64,000 nt of DNA from Gemmatimonadaceae bacterium. Lineage in GTDB: Bacteria > Gemmatimonadota > Gemmatimonadetes > Gemmatimonadales > Gemmatimonadaceae. Under the pieces are notes generated by a model that saw only the letters and a list, made by a program, of their open reading frames with translations, was not told the DNA's origin and searched no databases. The stretch spans positions 965,586 through 1,029,585 of the forward strand of contig JAHBVS010000001.1 in the NCBI GenBank assembly GCA_019637445.1. The letters run 5' to 3'. Positions 26,053-34,679 of this stretch are shown one piece after another (the first letter of the stretch is position 1; each line of letters begins with the position of its first letter). The position numbers and the translations under genes were made by a program.

Positions 26053-26469
26053 CTAGAGCGGCTGCCGTCCCGCGAACCCCGCATCTCGCGCGTGCCAGTG
26101 CGCGACCTCAGGTTCGCCTCGCTGCCAGCAGTAGTACACAGGCTCGCCGTCGCGCTCGCCGGGAAAATCCACCAGGCCGAGTTCGTAACTCTTACACTCC
26201 ACGCCGAGCGACCCGAGCTCGGCCACGAAGCCCTGCACCTCACGCGCCGCCATCTGCACCTCTCGCTGCAGGCGTTCCGCCTCGGGATCCTGCGCGTCAG
26301 GCGTGCTGCGCAGCGACGCGAGCTCAAAACGCTCGACGAGTTCCTGCCACTTCCGGAACGCCATCACCACGTCGTCCGTGATGCGGCGCACGAGCGGCAG
26401 CGCCTTGTTGGCACGCTCCGGCGTCCACGGCTCGTCCGCAGTGATGGTGTGTGCGTCGCGATCGACCAT
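26053..26469 (-). CDS. DUF2203 family protein
   Basis: This small, mostly alpha-helical protein (138 residues) belongs to DUF2203. It shows [20 protein letters not shown], an extended helix with the [16 protein letters not shown] region, [27 protein letters not shown], and the end motif [20 protein letters not shown]. The function of the family is unknown. ATG 26469 has GGAGG upstream. The preceding lipoprotein gene stops one base before it (TGA G ATG), so translation is coupled. Confidence 0.88.
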   Translation of the reverse strand: MVDRDAHTITADEPWTPERANKALPLVRRITDDVVMAFRKWQELVERFELASLRSTPDAQDPEAERLQREVQMAAREVQGFVAELGSLGVECKSYELGLVDFPGERDGEPVYYCWQRGEPEVAHWHARDAGFAGRQPL

Positions 26470-26470
26470 C

Positions 26471-27691
26471 TCAAGGCCTCCCGCGTGCCGCTGCATGACG
26501 CCGCGGCACGCTGACAGGACGCGCTGGCCTGGCGGCCAACGAGTAGCGCACAGTGGGCGCCGCACGCGGGCGCGTGTTCCGCACGATGCGCGTATTCTGG
26601 GAATAGAACGCGGCCTCGTCGAAGGCGCGCACCAAGGCCTCGTGGGTGCCCGGCGCCACGACGCTGTCGTCGAGCCACATCACGCGAAGCACCGGCGCGG
26701 GCACGAAGCCGAGCCGCCATTCCTGCCCGCCCGCATCACGCAGCGCAAACGCCACGCGCGGCGACGGCTCGGTGACCGCGCGCCCTACCACCGTGTACGC
26801 ATCGCGCTCCCAGACGCGCTCGCCATTCTCCGCGGTCTCCGGGTGCTCATTGCGGACGCCGTCCCACCAGGCCGGCGGATCCACGGCGAGCGGCACCAGC
26901 GGCTGTGCCGCGGCCGGCAGGCGCGCCGCCGACTGTGCCAGTGCGAAGCGCACGCGCGGTTCGCGCCGCTCCACCTCCAACGAGTAGCTGCGGGGATCGA
27001 ACGACAGCCGCTCCAACTGCTCGCGCAGTTCAAGATCCTCCGGAGCCGCCGCCAGCGTCGAGTCCCGCTGCTGCCGCCACTGCCGCTGGCCCTCGCTGGC
27101 CAGTCGACGCGATTCACTGCGGCCGAACAACGCCTCGAGCGTGGCACCGACACCCGTGCGCGCGTCCACCACGCCACGGCGCAGGCCGTGTGAGGTCGAG
27201 CCGCCGACGACATCCACGTCCGTGCGGTACTCGTAGGACACCCAAGGACCCATCACATCCAGCACGAAGAGCTCGGCACTCGCGATGGTGCGCGGGTTCT
27301 CGCTGCCCTGTTCGTCGAAGGCCAGCGGGCGCTCGTCAGGGTTCGCCACCGCGTAGCCGCGCGCGAGGATACGCATCAAGGTGTCGCTCGCCAGCAGCAG
27401 CGAGTCGCCGCTGATCAGGTCGCGGCGATACAGCCGCTGGCCCACGTACACGGCGTCGTAGAACGAGTGGTCCTCGTCGGTGATGTAGAGCTCGGCGAAG
27501 CGCCCGCCGATCTGCGCTAGCACCATCGGGGCCCCGCGGACGCGAATGCCATCGGCGTCGGAGCGGATCCAGAACACCGAGTCCCCGGCCGCGACCACGA
27601 ACTCCGCCTGCGGCGCGGGCGGCGGCGTCTCCACGCGCTCACAGGCCAGGGCGGTGAGCAGGAGCGCGCAGACAGTCGCACGACGGAGCAT
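26471..27691 (-). CDS. Hypothetical lipoprotein
   Basis: The 406-residue protein has a lipoprotein signal ([17 protein letters not shown], Cys17). The mature region looks globular and mixed, with motifs such as [32 protein letters not shown] and [19 protein letters not shown] do not recognise a family. It is exported and probably membrane-anchored. It sits 17 nt downstream of the class V aminotransferase gene and is coupled to DUF2203, so it belongs to a four-gene operon whose other products look metabolic. Confidence 0.75.
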   Translation of the reverse strand: MLRRATVCALLLTALACERVETPPPAPQAEFVVAAGDSVFWIRSDADGIRVRGAPMVLAQIGGRFAELYITDEDHSFYDAVYVGQRLYRRDLISGDSLLLASDTLMRILARGYAVANPDERPLAFDEQGSENPRTIASAELFVLDVMGPWVSYEYRTDVDVVGGSTSHGLRRGVVDARTGVGATLEALFGRSESRRLASEGQRQWRQQRDSTLAAAPEDLELREQLERLSFDPRSYSLEVERREPRVRFALAQSAARLPAAAQPLVPLAVDPPAWWDGVRNEHPETAENGERVWERDAYTVVGRAVTEPSPRVAFALRDAGGQEWRLGFVPAPVLRVMWLDDSVVAPGTHEALVRAFDEAAFYSQNTRIVRNTRPRAAPTVRYSLAARPARPVSVPRRHAAARGRP

Positions 27692-27708
27692 ACGGCGGAA
27701 TATAAGCG

Positions 27709-28926
27709 TCAGGCTGCGATCGCCCGTACGCCCTCGAGCAGGCGCTCGACCTCGTCCGCGCTCGTGTAGCAGGAGAGCCCGGCACGCACCAAGCCATCGT
27801 CGGCGTGGCCGAGGAGGCGCACGATGGTGGACGCGTAGAAGTCGCCGTGGCTGACGAACACCGCGCGCTCGGCCAGGCTCCGCGTCACGGACTCGCTGTC
27901 CACGCCCCTCACCACGAAGCCGACGGTCGGCGTGCGCGGCTGGTCCGGCGTCGGCCCGAAGCGCGTGACGCCAGGGATGTCGCCCAAACCGTCCCAGAGC
28001 CGCCGGAACAGCGCCATCGAATCCTCGTGGAGATGCGCGTATGCCGACGCCAGTCGCGCCCGGCGAGTCGCCCCCTGCCCCAACGAAGCGAGGAAATCGA
28101 CGGCCGCCGCCGAGCCCACGATGCCTTCGTGGTTCTGCGTGCCCGTCTCCAGACGGTCCGGCGCGTAGTCCGGAGCCGGCTCGAGTCGCGGCACGTCGAG
28201 CTCCACGAGCAGCGCCTCACGACCGTAGATCACGCCAACGTGCGGACCGTAGAACTTGTACGCCGAGCAGCCGAGGAAATCACAACCGATGGCACGCACG
28301 TCGACGAGGGCGTGCGGGGCGTAGTGCACGGCATCCACGTACACGAGCGCGCCGGCGCGATGCGCCAGCTCCGTGGCCCGCGCCACGTCGGTGATCGTGC
28401 CCAGCGCATTGGAGCCCGCCCCGATGGCCAGCAGCCGCGTGCGCGAGCTCAGCGACTCCTCGAGGGACGTCCAGTCGAGCACGCCGCGCTCGACATCCAC
28501 GCGCACGCTTCTCACGACCACACCCCGCTCGCGCTCCAACGCGCGCCAGGGCGCCACGTTCGCGTGGTGGTCGAGATCCGTGACCAGCACTTCATCGCCC
28601 GCACTCCAGCCACGGCCCAGCGCGCGGGCCAAGTGGAAGGTGCCCGTGGTCATGTTGTTGGCGAAGCTCACTTCGCGCGGCGATGCATTGAGGAAGTCCG
28701 CCAGCGCCGCGCGCGCCGCGTCGAGCATCGCGTCCGTCTCGGCACTGGTCGGATACGCCCAGTGCGTGTTCGCGTTGTGGCGCGTGAGGTAGTCGGCCAT
28801 CGCGTCCACGACCTGCCGCGGCACCTGCGTGCCGCCGGGGCCGTCGAAGTAGGCGATCGGCAGGCCGTTGTACCGGCGTTCGAGCGCCGGGAAGTGGGCA
28901 CGGATTCCTTCAGTGCGGGACGGCAC
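27709..28926 (-). CDS. Cysteine desulfurase-like class V aminotransferase
   Basis: The 405-residue PLP enzyme has the NifS/SufS-type fold. It shows YFDGPGGTQVPRQVVDAM at the start, DLDHHANVAPW, VDAVHYAPH and the cofactor lysine in CSAYKFYGPH (Lys224). It resembles the 'cysteine desulfurase-like' subgroup rather than IscS or SufS, and no Fe-S assembly gene is near, so the substrate may differ. GTG 28926 starts 1 nt after the TGA of the dehydrogenase gene (TGA C GTG), showing tight coupling. Confidence 0.87.
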   Translation of the reverse strand: MPSRTEGIRAHFPALERRYNGLPIAYFDGPGGTQVPRQVVDAMADYLTRHNANTHWAYPTSAETDAMLDAARAALADFLNASPREVSFANNMTTGTFHLARALGRGWSAGDEVLVTDLDHHANVAPWRALERERGVVVRSVRVDVERGVLDWTSLEESLSSRTRLLAIGAGSNALGTITDVARATELAHRAGALVYVDAVHYAPHALVDVRAIGCDFLGCSAYKFYGPHVGVIYGREALLVELDVPRLEPAPDYAPDRLETGTQNHEGIVGSAAAVDFLASLGQGATRRARLASAYAHLHEDSMALFRRLWDGLGDIPGVTRFGPTPDQPRTPTVGFVVRGVDSESVTRSLAERAVFVSHGDFYASTIVRLLGHADDGLVRAGLSCYTSADEVERLLEGVRAIAA

Positions 28927-28927
28927 G

Positions 28928-29842
28928 TCAGGCGTGGTTGGGGTCGCCGTGCAACTCGACGCCGGCGCGCTGCTCCAGCCAGCGCACGATCTCGACGTGG
29001 TCGGCCTCCTCGCCAAGCGCGCGCCGGGCCTCGCGGTAGAGTTGCGAGGCGAGCGCGAGCATCGGCGCCTCCACGCCCTGCTCGTCGGCCACGCCCGTGG
29101 CGATGCCGACGTCCTTGTCGAGCAGTGCGAGGCGGAACGTGCGCGGAAAGGCGCGGCTCAGCACACGCTCGGGGAAGAGGTTCATGCTGGCGTTCGAGCG
29201 GCCGCTGGAGGCGTTGATGACCTCGAGCGCGACGCTGGGTGAGACACCCGCCTTGGCCAGCGCCAATAACCCCTCGGCCGTGCCGATGATGTGCTGGGCA
29301 AGCAGCGCGTTGTTCACGGCCTTCACGGCATCTCCGGCGCCGATGGGGCCACAGGGCACGATGCGCGTGCCGAAGGCCTCGAGCACGGGCCGCACGCGTT
29401 CAAGGGTCGCGGCATCGCCACCGACCATCACGGTGAGCTTGCCCTGCTCCGCCCCGACTACGCCGCCGGAGACTGGCGCGTCGAGGAAGCCGATGCCGCG
29501 CTCAGCGAGTCGCGCCGCGATGCGGCGGGAGGTGGCCGGGTCGCCGGACGTGCAGTCCACGAGCACGGCAGCACTCGAGAGTCCCGCGAGGAGACCATCG
29601 GCGCCGTCGAGCAGGCCCTCGACATCCGCCGATACCGGAAAGCAGGTGACTACCACCTCGGCCCCACGCGCGGCATCGGCGGGCGTCTTGGCCTGCACGG
29701 CGCCTTGCGCCGAGTGCGCGGCGACGAAGTCCGCTGCCTTCTGCGCGCTGCGGTTCCACACGCGGAGCGCAAACGGCGGCTTGGCGAGGTGTCGCGCCAT
29801 CGGCGTTCCGATGGCGCCCAGTCCGAGAAAGGCGACGTTCAT
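28928..29842 (-). CDS. NAD(P)-dependent beta-hydroxyacid dehydrogenase (HIBADH family)
   Basis: The 304-residue enzyme has an N-terminal Rossmann fold (FLGLGAIGTPMARHLA) and the substrate motif DAPVSGGVVGAEQGKL. The catalytic lysine lies in GDAVKAVNNALL, with an all-helical C-terminal domain. Relatives reduce or oxidise 3-hydroxyisobutyrate, tartronate semialdehyde, succinic semialdehyde or glyoxylate. It is the first gene of the minus-strand operon that continues with the class V aminotransferase, a lipoprotein and DUF2203. ATG 29842 begins the Rossmann strand directly. Confidence 0.92.
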   Translation of the reverse strand: MNVAFLGLGAIGTPMARHLAKPPFALRVWNRSAQKAADFVAAHSAQGAVQAKTPADAARGAEVVVTCFPVSADVEGLLDGADGLLAGLSSAAVLVDCTSGDPATSRRIAARLAERGIGFLDAPVSGGVVGAEQGKLTVMVGGDAATLERVRPVLEAFGTRIVPCGPIGAGDAVKAVNNALLAQHIIGTAEGLLALAKAGVSPSVALEVINASSGRSNASMNLFPERVLSRAFPRTFRLALLDKDVGIATGVADEQGVEAPMLALASQLYREARRALGEEADHVEIVRWLEQRAGVELHGDPNHA

Positions 29843-29915
29843 AGTGAGGGTGAAGATGCGCCCACGGCCCTGCCTTGGGGTAGTGCGACGCGGTTCGTCG
29901 CGAGCAGATTGCGTG

Positions 29916-30233
29916 ATGCGGCTCGAGCTCACGATCGACGGGATGCTGGCGGTGCACGCGCGGCACGCGGTGTTCACCGCGCTCGCTGCCGTCGAGGGCC
30001 TCCGCGGGGCGGAGGTGGAGCTTGGGCGGGCCGTGGTCGAATTCGACGGCGTGGTGTCCGCTGGCGCGGAGGCCTCAGGCGCGAACCCCACAGGAATGGA
30101 GCCCGCCTCCGCCCCCGCCGCGGCACAGACGGCCCGTGTGCAGGCGCTTCGCGAGGCGCTCTCGGCCGCAGGCTTCTCACTGCAGCGAGTTCGCGAACTC
30201 CCGCGCCAGCTGCCGACGCTCGGCGAGCCCTAG
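29916..30233 (+). CDS. HMA-domain-like protein lacking the CXXC metal site
   Basis: The 105-residue protein resembles a heavy-metal-associated (copper chaperone) fold: RLELTIDGM strand, GMLAVHARHAVFTAL helix, EGLRGAEVELGRAVVEFDG strands, and REALSAAGFSL helix. In true HMA domains GM is followed by XCXXC; here the two Cys positions are Ala12 and Ala15. An Ala/Pro-rich insert (about 55-70) separates the last beta strand from helix 2. It is either a degenerate chaperone or a non-metal-binding derivative. ATG 29916 is chosen; GTG 29913 is also in frame. It is divergent from the dehydrogenase gene. Confidence 0.6.
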   Translation: MRLELTIDGMLAVHARHAVFTALAAVEGLRGAEVELGRAVVEFDGVVSAGAEASGANPTGMEPASAPAAAQTARVQALREALSAAGFSLQRVRELPRQLPTLGEP

Positions 30234-30254
30234 ACCAGGCCCCAGACGCACGAA

Positions 30255-30290
30255 CCGCCACGCACTGCCCTTCACCTCAGTGCGTGGCGG
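30255..30290 (+). terminator. Hairpin after the HMA-like gene
   Basis: CCGCCACGCACTG and CAGTGCGTGGCGG form a perfect 13-bp stem with a 10-nt loop, 22 nt past the stop. No strong U tract follows. It could also serve the convergent DUF5916 gene. Confidence 0.65.
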
Positions 30291-30340
30291 ATCGATGTTG
30301 GTGTTGCACCTGCGGTCAGTTCTACCCCGTTGGCCCGACA

Positions 30341-30358
30341 GGGGGCCGGCCGGCCCCC
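30341..30358. repeat. 18-bp all-G/C perfect palindrome
   Basis: GGGGGCCGGCCGGCCCCC is exactly self-complementary and lies 99 nt from the DUF5916 stop in a convergent intergenic region (30234-30457) that otherwise shows only the hairpin at 30255-30290. Confidence 0.7.
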
Positions 30359-30457
30359 CACCAGCACCGGCCTGCACCCACCTGCCGGCCAACGTCCTTC
30401 ACTCCTTCTGACACCCTGTACGGCCCGAGGGTTTACCGGGTTTCAGGACCCCCGCCG

Positions 30458-32989
30458 CTACATCGAGAACCAATACGAGGCCTTGATCAGGAACGTGTTG
30501 CTGGCCCGGGTCTGGAACAGGTCGCGGTAGTCGCGGCCGAAGTCGAAGGTGCCCGGATTCGAGAAGTCCTCGCGCCCCTGCTGCCAGACCAGGAAGAGCA
30601 CGGAGCCGGGCCGGTACTCCCAGCGCAGCACGGTATTGGAACGGAACTGCTTGAAGTTGAAGTCGTCCGGGGTGGTTGCCGTGTACGGCTGGAAGCGGTC
30701 CTCGTAGCGGTCCGCCGTCGGGTCGGCCATCTCGCGCAGGTTCGAGTAGTCGCCCGAGGTGATGAACGGCTGGGCGTACAGCTGCAGCGACAGCGTCGGC
30801 GTCATCGTGTAGTCCAGCCGTGCCGTCAACGAGGTGGTCCGCTGGTCCAGGCGGGCAAACGTGTAGGCCCGACCGGTCGGCGTATCGAAGTTGCCGTACC
30901 ACTGCTGGTCGTTCTTGCTCCAGTAGTAGCCGAGGCCCAGGCTGCCCTGCACGCTGCTGGCGATGCGGAAGGCAATCGACGGATCGACGCCCCACTCGCT
31001 GGTCTCGCTGGCGTCCGGCAGCACGAAGAATCCCTGGAGCACGAGGCTGATCGGCTTGCGACCGTCCGTCTCAAAGCCGAACCAGCCGTTCTGCCGGAGG
31101 TTGCGGCGTAGCGCCGGACCGCCGCGGGCGGAGCGGTCGTCGTAGACCTCGCCGATGCCATTCACGTTCCAGCCCGTCCAGAACCACCACTGGTTGGGCA
31201 GCTCGCCGTTGATATTGACGTTCGCACCGGAGTTGAGCCGCATCCCCTGCGTGTTCCAGTCGTTCCACTGGTTGAAGTTCACGAACATGCGGCGGTAGTA
31301 CTTGGTCGGCGTCTGGAACTGCAGGCCGTACCAGTTGCCGTTCTGCAGGATGTCGGCCCGCGACAGGAATCCGGCGTCGTTGACCTCGTAGCCGGCGCTG
31401 GTGCGCGTGGCCCCGAAGTTGAACCGCGTGATGCCGCCGCCCGTCTTGCTCACGCCGGCGTTGATGCGCGATCCCCCCATCGACGTCATCGCGGAGTCCA
31501 CGGTGAAGCGCGAGTCCGGCCGCTGGTACTGGTGCACCGAGGTGAGCTGCGTGCGCAGCATCGCCTCGGGACTACCAGTCACGTACGAGCCCACGGCGGA
31601 GCCGCTGACCTGATAGTTGTTGTTCCAGAAGCGATGCCGCGCGTCGATGCCGAACGCGTACGCGCCGTCACGCAGGTAGTCGCGCGAATCGTCGTCCAGC
31701 GACCGATTCGTGGCCGTGACCATCATGCCGACGCCGGAGTTGCCGCCGCGCAGGTCCTGCTGCAGGCGGGCGACCAGATAGTTGGTCTGCGGCTCGATCG
31801 TCCGGTTGCTGGCGCCCAGCTCGCGCTGGGTCACCGCATTGAGGAAGCCCACGTTCAGCCCACCGGCCGTGCGGCCCGTGATCTTGGCCGCGCCGAGGAT
31901 GGTGCTGTTCTGCGGGTTGTGCACGTCGTAGTAGGTGCCGCTGAGCTGCGGTGAACGGCCCACGCGACGCGAATAGAACAGGTTGTTGGCAAACGAGAAG
32001 ATGCCCGCACCTTCCAGGAAGAAGGGCCGCCGCTCCTCGAAGAACTGCTCGAAGGCCGACAGGTTGAGCACGCCAGGATCCGCCTCGACCTGGCCGAAGT
32101 CCGGGTTCACCGTGGCGTCGAGCGTGAGGTTCGAGGTGATACCGTACTTGAGGTCGGCACCCACGGTCGTCTGCTGGTAGCGCTCGAATCCTCCGCCGGC
32201 CCGCGGGCGCGGCGCGTTCGACGAGACCGTGTAGGGCAGCATCTCGAGACGGCGCGGCGAGGCGATGCCCGCAAAGCCGTCCACCTCGCCCCACTGCGAC
32301 ACGAGGCCGGTCTGGCTGCGGCGGTACAGCGGCCAGGACACGCGCTCGTTGTAGCGCGCCACATCGCGCCAGATCGCGAATCCGAACGTATGCTCGTCGG
32401 CCGCCGGGAAGCGCAGCTGGTTGAACGGCACGCGGAACTCCGCGGTCCAGCCCTGCTCATCCACCGCGGTCACCACGTCCCAGACACCGTCCCAGGACGC
32501 ATCCTCGTTGCTGTCGTTCGACAGGTAGAAGTCGCGCTTCACGCCGCGCGGGTTCACGGAGAAGCGGAAGCCCGTGCGCTTGTCGTTGTAGGCGTCCACC
32601 ATCAGGTGGATGTAGTCGCTCTGCGTGCGCTGGTCGCGCCGCGAGAGGAAGGCCATCACCGAGTCCGGCGACGGATCGAAGGCGCGCACGTACACGTAGA
32701 GGTACTTGGCGTCGTAGGCGACCTTCGCCTCCGTCCGGAAGCGCGGATCGCCATCCTCAACGGGATCGTGCTGGCGGAACTGCGTGATGGCCGGCGCAAC
32801 GCGCCAGATCTCATCCGTATCCTTGCCGTCGAGCACCGGAGGTGTCTCGGCGCGGGCCGCCGTGGCCGCGCGCGCGGTCGGCGCGGGGATCACGACGGGA
32901 TCGGGGCTGCTGACGACTCCAGTACGGGGCGGGGCGGTTGGGCCGGCGGCGACAGCCGACTGCAAGGCGAGAACGAGCGGCAGCAACAT
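30458..32989 (-). CDS. DUF5916/CBM9-like outer-membrane protein
   Basis: The 843-residue protein has a signal peptide (MLLPLVLALQSAVAAG) and then a CBM9-like beta-sandwich: PPVLDGKDTDEIWRVAPA, KVAYDAKYLYVYVRAFDPSP and the RTGFRFSVNPRGVKRD pattern. Its C-terminal DUF5916 region is about 550 residues of aromatic-rich beta strands, including NLTLDATVNPDFGQVEADP and FFEERRPFFLEGAGIFSF, ending IKASYWFSM. The end and strand content suggest an outer-membrane barrel. Such proteins are frequent in Bacteroidetes and Gemmatimonadota; their job is not established. ATG 32989 is set by the signal peptide; the frame stays open upstream but that part is arginine- and serine-rich and not protein-like. Confidence 0.85.
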   Translation of the reverse strand: MLLPLVLALQSAVAAGPTAPPRTGVVSSPDPVVIPAPTARAATAARAETPPVLDGKDTDEIWRVAPAITQFRQHDPVEDGDPRFRTEAKVAYDAKYLYVYVRAFDPSPDSVMAFLSRRDQRTQSDYIHLMVDAYNDKRTGFRFSVNPRGVKRDFYLSNDSNEDASWDGVWDVVTAVDEQGWTAEFRVPFNQLRFPAADEHTFGFAIWRDVARYNERVSWPLYRRSQTGLVSQWGEVDGFAGIASPRRLEMLPYTVSSNAPRPRAGGGFERYQQTTVGADLKYGITSNLTLDATVNPDFGQVEADPGVLNLSAFEQFFEERRPFFLEGAGIFSFANNLFYSRRVGRSPQLSGTYYDVHNPQNSTILGAAKITGRTAGGLNVGFLNAVTQRELGASNRTIEPQTNYLVARLQQDLRGGNSGVGMMVTATNRSLDDDSRDYLRDGAYAFGIDARHRFWNNNYQVSGSAVGSYVTGSPEAMLRTQLTSVHQYQRPDSRFTVDSAMTSMGGSRINAGVSKTGGGITRFNFGATRTSAGYEVNDAGFLSRADILQNGNWYGLQFQTPTKYYRRMFVNFNQWNDWNTQGMRLNSGANVNINGELPNQWWFWTGWNVNGIGEVYDDRSARGGPALRRNLRQNGWFGFETDGRKPISLVLQGFFVLPDASETSEWGVDPSIAFRIASSVQGSLGLGYYWSKNDQQWYGNFDTPTGRAYTFARLDQRTTSLTARLDYTMTPTLSLQLYAQPFITSGDYSNLREMADPTADRYEDRFQPYTATTPDDFNFKQFRSNTVLRWEYRPGSVLFLVWQQGREDFSNPGTFDFGRDYRDLFQTRASNTFLIKASYWFSM

Positions 32990-33091
32990 GAAAATGGTCC
33001 GGGATGGGGTCCCGGTGGGGGTCGGGCGCCGGTGGAGCGATGTACGCAGGCCTACGCCTGCGCGCGGTCTCGGGTTTCGTGGGGTTCGACA

Positions 33092-33106
33092 GTCCTTTCG
33101 ACGAAA
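33092..33106. promoter_or_regulatory. Operator-like inverted repeat in divergent region
   Basis: CCTTTCG and CGAAAGG flank a single A in the 274-bp region between the divergent DUF5916 and mgtE genes. The symmetry and position would suit a regulator site; no regulator can be named. Confidence 0.3.
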
Positions 33107-33263
33107 GGGTTGCGCCGGTTCTTCCCCCAGGCACGTTCTGGCCCGCCTGTGACCCGTCCGTGACGGCGGGTTCCACGCCTTCCGCGCCGCCGTTACCTTC
33201 GGGTGTCCCCTCCCGCCCCTATAAGGACTCGCGCGCGCGAGCCCGGCTTCCGGCGAGGTCCCC

Positions 33264-34679
33264 GTGCACCAAGACGAGCGCGATTCCGAGCGGTCTGTCG
33301 CCGCCCTGGTCGCCCCCGACATCCTCGACCTGCTCGAGACGGATCCGCGGGCCATCGCCGCGGAGACGGAGGAGCTGCACGCCGCCGACCTCGCCGACGT
33401 CGCCGAGCTGCTTGAGCCGGAGCTCGTCCCGCGCCTGCTCGGCGCGCTGCCGCTGCCGCGCGCCGCCCAGGTCCTCGAGTACCTCGACGACGAACTGCGC
33501 GCCGAACTGCTCGAGACGATGGAGCCGGAGCAGGCGGCGGCGCTGATCTCGCGGATGACGCCGGACGAGCGCGCCGACGCCCTCGAGGAGATGGACGAGG
33601 AGGTCGCCGACGAGATCCTAGAGGCAATCCCCGAGCGCGAACGCGCCGAGACCGAGCGGCTGCTGCAGTACGAGCCAGACACCGCCGGCGGCCTGATGAC
33701 CACGGAGTTCGTCTCGCTGCACGACCAACTCACCTCCGACGACGCGCTGGCCGCGGTGCGCACGATTGCCCGCGCGGGACGCCGCGAGGCGATGGGCACC
33801 ATCTACGCAGTGGACAGCCGCGGCGCCCTCACCGGCGTGCTCTCGCTGCGCGAACTGCTGGCGGCCTCGGCCGGCACCAAGCTCGCCGAGATCGCGTGGA
33901 CGGAAATCGTCACGGTGCACCCGGAGGCCGACCGCGAGGCCGTCGCACAGCTCACGTCCAACTACGACCTCGTCGCCGTGCCGGTGGTGGACGAGACGCG
34001 GCACTTGCTGGGTGTCGTCACGGTGGACGACGTCATCGACGTCATCCAGGAGGAGTCGACGGAGGACGCGCAGAAGTTCGGCGGCATGGAGGCGCTCGAG
34101 GAGCCCTACCTGCACGTGAGCTTCGTCCACCTGCTCAAGAAGCGCACGCCCTGGCTGCTGGTGCTCTTCGTCGGCCAGATGTTCACCGCCGCGGCGATGG
34201 GCTACTTCGAGGACGCCATCAACACGGCCACGGTGCTCGCGCTCTTCGTGCCGCTCATCATTTCCTCCGGCGGCAACTCCGGCTCGCAGGCCACGTCGTT
34301 GATCATCCGCGCGATGGCCCTGCAGGAACTCGGCGCCCGCGACTGGACGCGCGTGATGCTACGCGAGGCCGGGATGGGCTTGGTCCTCGGCCTGATGCTC
34401 GCCGCCGTCGGCGTGCTGCGCATCCTCATCTGGGAATGGGCGGGCCTCTACGGATTCGGCGAGCACTACACGCTGCTCGCCACCACCATCGGCGTGACCG
34501 TGGTCGGCGTGGTGCTCTTCGGCACCCTCACCGGCGCGATGCTGCCCTTCGTGCTCCGGCGACTCGGCTTCGACCCTGCCAGCGCCTCGGCGCCGCTGGT
34601 TGCCACGCTGGTGGACGTCACCGGCGTGGTGCTCTACTTCTCGACCGCCATCGCCATCCTGCGCGGGACGCTGCTCTGA
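33264..34679 (+). CDS. mgtE: Magnesium transporter MgtE
   Basis: This 471-residue inner-membrane Mg2+ channel/transporter has an N-terminal acidic MgtE_N helical domain (about 20-130). Paired CBS domains follow (about 140-260; YEPDTAGGLMTTEFV at the boundary, VPVVDETRHLLGVVTVDDV inside). Five transmembrane helices come last, with the pore signature SSGGNSGSQATSLIIR (about 335-350). Cytoplasmic Mg2+ binding normally closes the pore. The GTG at 33264 is preceded by GAGG. Its stop overlaps the putative start of the EamA gene. Confidence 0.95.
   Translation: MHQDERDSERSVAALVAPDILDLLETDPRAIAAETEELHAADLADVAELLEPELVPRLLGALPLPRAAQVLEYLDDELRAELLETMEPEQAAALISRMTPDERADALEEMDEEVADEILEAIPERERAETERLLQYEPDTAGGLMTTEFVSLHDQLTSDDALAAVRTIARAGRREAMGTIYAVDSRGALTGVLSLRELLAASAGTKLAEIAWTEIVTVHPEADREAVAQLTSNYDLVAVPVVDETRHLLGVVTVDDVIDVIQEESTEDAQKFGGMEALEEPYLHVSFVHLLKKRTPWLLVLFVGQMFTAAAMGYFEDAINTATVLALFVPLIISSGGNSGSQATSLIIRAMALQELGARDWTRVMLREAGMGLVLGLMLAAVGVLRILIWEWAGLYGFGEHYTLLATTIGVTVVGVVLFGTLTGAMLPFVLRRLGFDPASASAPLVATLVDVTGVVLYFSTAIAILRGTLL

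Noticed and set aside
27709-28926. Assignment as a housekeeping IscS/SufS cysteine desulfurase
   Set aside because: No Fe-S assembly genes are nearby and the sequence fits the broader desulfurase-like class V group; a specific name would overstate the evidence.
29097-30233. Longer version of the HMA-like protein starting at 29097
   Set aside because: The extension runs antisense through the whole dehydrogenase gene and is low-complexity; only the part from 29916 resembles a domain.
32990-33802. N-terminal extension of the DUF5916 gene to 33802
   Set aside because: The extension is Ser/Arg-rich, antisense to mgtE and lies before a clear signal peptide at 32989.
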